Shown here: positions 23,215 to 25,085 of the stretch, one piece after another
Layout of the letters: every line of letters begins with the position of its first letter
Position numbering within the stretch: the first letter of the stretch is position 1
From: Deltaproteobacteria bacterium UBA6967
GTDB taxonomy: Bacteria; SAR324; NAC60-12
Reading direction: 5' to 3'
DNA length: 25,085 nt
NCBI GenBank assembly: GCA_002450295.1
Contig: DJYX01000124.1
Location: forward strand, 995-26,079
Program-made: the position numbers and the translations under genes
The notes under the pieces: generated by a model
The model's input: only the letters and a program-made list of their open reading frames with translations
What the model was told of the DNA's origin: nothing
The model's database searches: none

Positions 23215-24093
23215 TCATTGAGAAGAAAGCAAGTGAGCTACATTTTGAGGCATTGCATTAGCCTGAGCCAATTGTGCCGTAGCAGCCTGTGTCATGATTT
23301 GGTTACGTGTGAAAGCAGCCAGTTCAATTGCAACATCAGCATCACGAATATTAGATTCTGCAGCCGTTAGATTTTCAGTCGCCACTCTGAGACTGGTAAG
23401 ATTTGACTCCAGGGTATTTTTCTGGAAGGCGCCCAAATCGCCTCGACTCATGGTTACCTGACTGATGGCCTCATCAATCATGCTCATTGCGGCATTAGCA
23501 CCTTCGCTGGTTGTAACATCCACGTCAGCTAGACTAGAAAAACCACCATCGTTTGGTGCCCCCTTGGCCAATTCTGTCGTGATTATGTTTGGCAAAGCAA
23601 CACTTGCTGTCTGGCCTTGATTTGCTCCAATCTGGAAAGACAGATTCCTCTGCGTTGGATCTTCTTCACTTCCGTTCAGAAGCTTCTCCCCACCAAACTG
23701 AGTGCTCTGAGAAATTCTGTCTATTGAGCTCAGTGCGTTCTCAATTTCCTTCTGAGAAGCAGTAACCATATTCTGGTCATTTACTCCCACATTAGCGGCT
23801 GCAACTGTTCGCTGTCGCATATCAACCAGAAGCCTAGATACCTCATTCAGTGCACCTTCAGCGGTTTGTACAATTGAAATTGCTGACTCATTGTTTTCTG
23901 TCGCTTGGTGCAAACTCGCCACTTGCGCTCTCAAACCTTCAGAAATAACCAGAGAAGCTGGGCCATCAGCACCTGTATTGATTTTCTGTCCAGATGACAG
24001 TCGTTCAATCGATTTCGACAGCATCTGGTCATTTTGAGCCAGATTTCTGTGAGCATTCAGGGCTTCGACGTTGTTGTTGATTCGCAGACTCAT
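23215..24093 (-). CDS. fliC: Flagellin (first of two)
   Basis: 292 aa from the ATG at 24093, a filament flagellin paralogous to the next gene. The frame is open further upstream to 24240, but the conserved family start MSLRINNNVEALNAHRNLAQND and a strong Shine-Dalgarno AAGGAG about 8 nt before it fix the start at 24093. N-terminal SIERLSSGQKINTGADGPASL and C-terminal LRVATENLTAAESNIRDADVA, ending QLAQANAMPQNVAHLLSSQ, are complete. The centre is short, with a Q-rich NLSFQIGANQGQTASVAL segment. Exported through the flagellar type III system. First in its transcript, with a leader of more than 100 nt. Confidence 0.96.
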   Translation of the reverse strand: MSLRINNNVEALNAHRNLAQNDQMLSKSIERLSSGQKINTGADGPASLVISEGLRAQVASLHQATENNESAISIVQTAEGALNEVSRLLVDMRQRTVAAANVGVNDQNMVTASQKEIENALSSIDRISQSTQFGGEKLLNGSEEDPTQRNLSFQIGANQGQTASVALPNIITTELAKGAPNDGGFSSLADVDVTTSEGANAAMSMIDEAISQVTMSRGDLGAFQKNTLESNLTSLRVATENLTAAESNIRDADVAIELAAFTRNQIMTQAATAQLAQANAMPQNVAHLLSSQ

Positions 24094-24240
24094 TTTCAAC
24101 TCCTTGTAATTTGGAAATATAATTTCCTGAGTGACTTCCTTCCGTGAAAGCAGCGGGGATATATCCGTAGCACCCCACCCAGATTCGATTTTTGATTTCG
24201 AATCTCTGTTCCTCCTCCATGACGAACAGCACAAATCCAT

Positions 24241-24268
24241 TGCTCGGCTTTGGGCCGAAAGGAAATTA
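24241..24268 (-). promoter_or_regulatory. Possible sigma-28-like flagellin promoter
   Basis: On the minus strand TAATTTCC, a 12-nt spacer, then GCCGAGCA resembles the flagellar sigma-28 pattern TAAAGTTT-N11-GCCGATAA; the GCCGA core matches but the -35 is weak and the spacer one longer. It lies about 150 nt before the flagellin ATG. Tentative. Confidence 0.25.
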
Positions 24269-24281
24269 ACAGGGCTTGAAC

Positions 24282-24312
24282 CAAAATAATTAGATTAATC
24301 TAAATTATTTTG
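24282..24312. repeat. 31-bp near-perfect palindrome
   Basis: CAAAATAATT (24282-24291) and AATTATTTTG (24303-24312) are exact reverse complements flanking AGATTAATCT (24292-24301), itself a perfect palindrome, with one extra A at 24302. It can act as a hairpin or as a two-fold operator. It lies about 190 nt before the flagellin start codon. Confidence 0.7.
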
Positions 24313-24325
24313 ATTTTGATAATAC

Positions 24326-24350
24326 AGGCCATCAGAAGACTGCTTGGCCT
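24326..24350. repeat. Inverted repeat AGGCCA/TGGCCT upstream of first flagellin
   Basis: AGGCCA (24326-24331) and TGGCCT (24345-24350) are reverse complements; inside, CAG (24333-24335) can pair with CTG (24340-24342) around AAGA. The outer arms are the same as in the hairpin at 23173-23202. Confidence 0.55.
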
Positions 24351-24361
24351 TCGCAATCAAA

Positions 24362-24385
24362 TGGATAATTACTTCGAATTATCCA
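24362..24385. repeat. 9-bp perfect inverted repeat
   Basis: TGGATAATT (24362-24370) pairs exactly with AATTATCCA (24377-24385) around the six bases ACTTCG. Third in the run of inverted repeats upstream of the flagellins. No U-tract follows on either strand. Confidence 0.6.
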
Positions 24386-24403
24386 GAAAAAGGTTAAAGA
24401 CCA

Positions 24404-24420
24404 ATCCAAACAAGTTGGAT
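24404..24420. repeat. 6-bp inverted repeat
   Basis: ATCCAA (24404-24409) pairs with TTGGAT (24415-24420) with the loop ACAAG. Fourth of the series; short, and meaningful mainly because of its neighbours. Confidence 0.4.
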
Positions 24421-24482
24421 CGGAATATTTGATGTCAAAGAACGAAGTGAAGATTAGCAGTCAATTGCTAAATCAATATTTA

Positions 24483-24521
24483 TTCGGAATTCAATCTAGA
24501 TAACTTTGGTTATCTTCCGAA
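24483..24521. repeat. Compound stem-loop
   Basis: AGATAAC (24498-24504) and GTTATCT (24509-24515) form a 7-bp stem with a four-base loop TTTG; outside them TTCGGA (24483-24488) pairs with TCCGAA (24516-24521), leaving a 9-nt one-sided bulge. Fifth in the series of inverted repeats. Confidence 0.55.
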
Positions 24522-25085
24522 ATTAAATAGCAGTATCAATTTCATTTAGAATGTGATTTTTAATGTCATCACCTAAAGAATTTGGATTGCTAGATAGATG
24601 AATTCAAGTCTTGGAATTTTGTCACAATCACTAGAGTTAGTACTTGTGTATGACCACTACGCTAGAATTTCTCTTCAACTAGATGAATTTGTCCCATCAA
24701 GTTAAGAATAGAGAATCTAAATTTTCCAAGATCGAGCAACCACACAATACAATCCACCTGATATTCCAAAGTGCTATAAGACAGGAAAACCTCTTAAACT
24801 AACTATGTCCAGATCCAAACCCTCACAAACTAGTGTCTTTAAGGAGAGCTGTTAAGTTTGTTTTTATAACAAGTTCCAGATTCATAATTGAGCTTATTTA
24901 GCTCTTTGAAACTAGTCTTGTTCCACTTTCAAAAGGTTTTAACCATTCTAAGTGCATACTCTAAGTCACTCCTACGAGCGATCAAGGACCTACATAGCTA
25001 TTATTCCAGGATTTCTTATCAAAGACCCCAATCAAACCTACACTACTGGCTGCCTAAGAGAGCCATCACATTTTTGGGCATTGCA

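Larger units (their letters stand above)
24094..25085. other. About 1 kb AT-rich non-coding region upstream of flagellins
   Basis: No frame of convincing length or composition is present; the base composition is clearly more AT-rich than the rest of the window. The part nearest the flagellin (24094-24281) is its leader, with a possible sigma-28-like promoter. From 24282 to 24521 there is a series of inverted repeats, described separately. From 24522 to the end I see no gene; a small hairpin GAGCT/AGCTC (24890-24904, loop TATTT) stands out but is minor. A regulatory region or a decayed gene are both possible. Confidence 0.6.

Noticed and set aside
24094..24240. N-terminal extension of the first flagellin
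   Set aside because: The family start MSLRIN and the AAGGAG site at 24093 fix the start; the extension has no similarity to flagellins.
24890..24904. GAGCT/AGCTC hairpin as a terminator
   Set aside because: There is only a five-base stem and a weak run of T afterwards, with no gene ending nearby.
1..25085. CRISPR array, tRNA, insertion sequence or prophage
   Set aside because: I saw no regularly spaced repeats, no cloverleaf-like tRNA ends, no transposase or phage structural genes; the Bor-like gene alone is not enough to call a prophage.

Overview
The window looks like the chromosome of a Gram-negative, flagellated, probably marine or environmental proteobacterium-like organism (deltaproteobacterial or SAR324-like lineages would fit, but this is inference). 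Supporting points are two flagellin genes, a FapA/DUF342 protein, a Bor-type lipoprotein, an outer-membrane barrel-like protein, a periplasmic multihaem cytochrome and a sigma-54 type promoter. Gene density is high, composition is balanced over the first 24 kb, and the last ~1 kb is AT-rich and apparently non-coding. No tRNA, rRNA, CRISPR array, insertion sequence or prophage was seen.

Region 1 (1-11.2 kb, all minus strand) is one long run of closely packed genes. In transcription order they are rnc (RNase III), an RsuA/RluB-family pseudouridine synthase, a DUF342/FapA protein, a pentapeptide-repeat protein, a small secreted protein, a dapA that resembles the plant enzyme, nusB, pncB (nicotinate phosphoribosyltransferase), a DUF4743-Nudix hydrolase, and the tldD/tldE protease pair. 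Most joints are 0-50 nt or overlap, so translational coupling is likely. The run mixes RNA processing and modification, lysine synthesis, NAD salvage and peptide maturation.

Region 2 (11.3-14.2 kb) has a Bor/Iss-like lipoprotein gene (minus) divergent from tatD (plus). tatD overlaps a gene for a secreted protein that joins a degenerate metallophosphoesterase-like domain to a four-haem cytochrome c domain. Next come a strong sigma-54-like promoter, a leader hairpin and two small overlapping genes of unknown function.

Region 3 (14.2-22.2 kb, minus strand) holds, in transcription order, mnmE, a small helical protein (possible FlgN-type chaperone), an unknown 182-aa protein, moaB/mogA, a long coiled-coil/acidic protein with helix-turn-helix-like ends, an overlapping dynamin-like GTPase, a HAD hydrolase and an outer-membrane barrel-like protein. 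The coiled-coil/GTPase pair and the two small genes are the best candidates for an undescribed system.

Region 4 (22.2-25.1 kb) has two tandem flagellin genes (minus), each with an inverted repeat ending in AGGCCA/TGGCCT in its upstream region. mnmE starts only 23 nt after the second flagellin gene in transcription order. Upstream of the flagellins is about 1 kb without genes, where five inverted repeats lie within about 240 nt.
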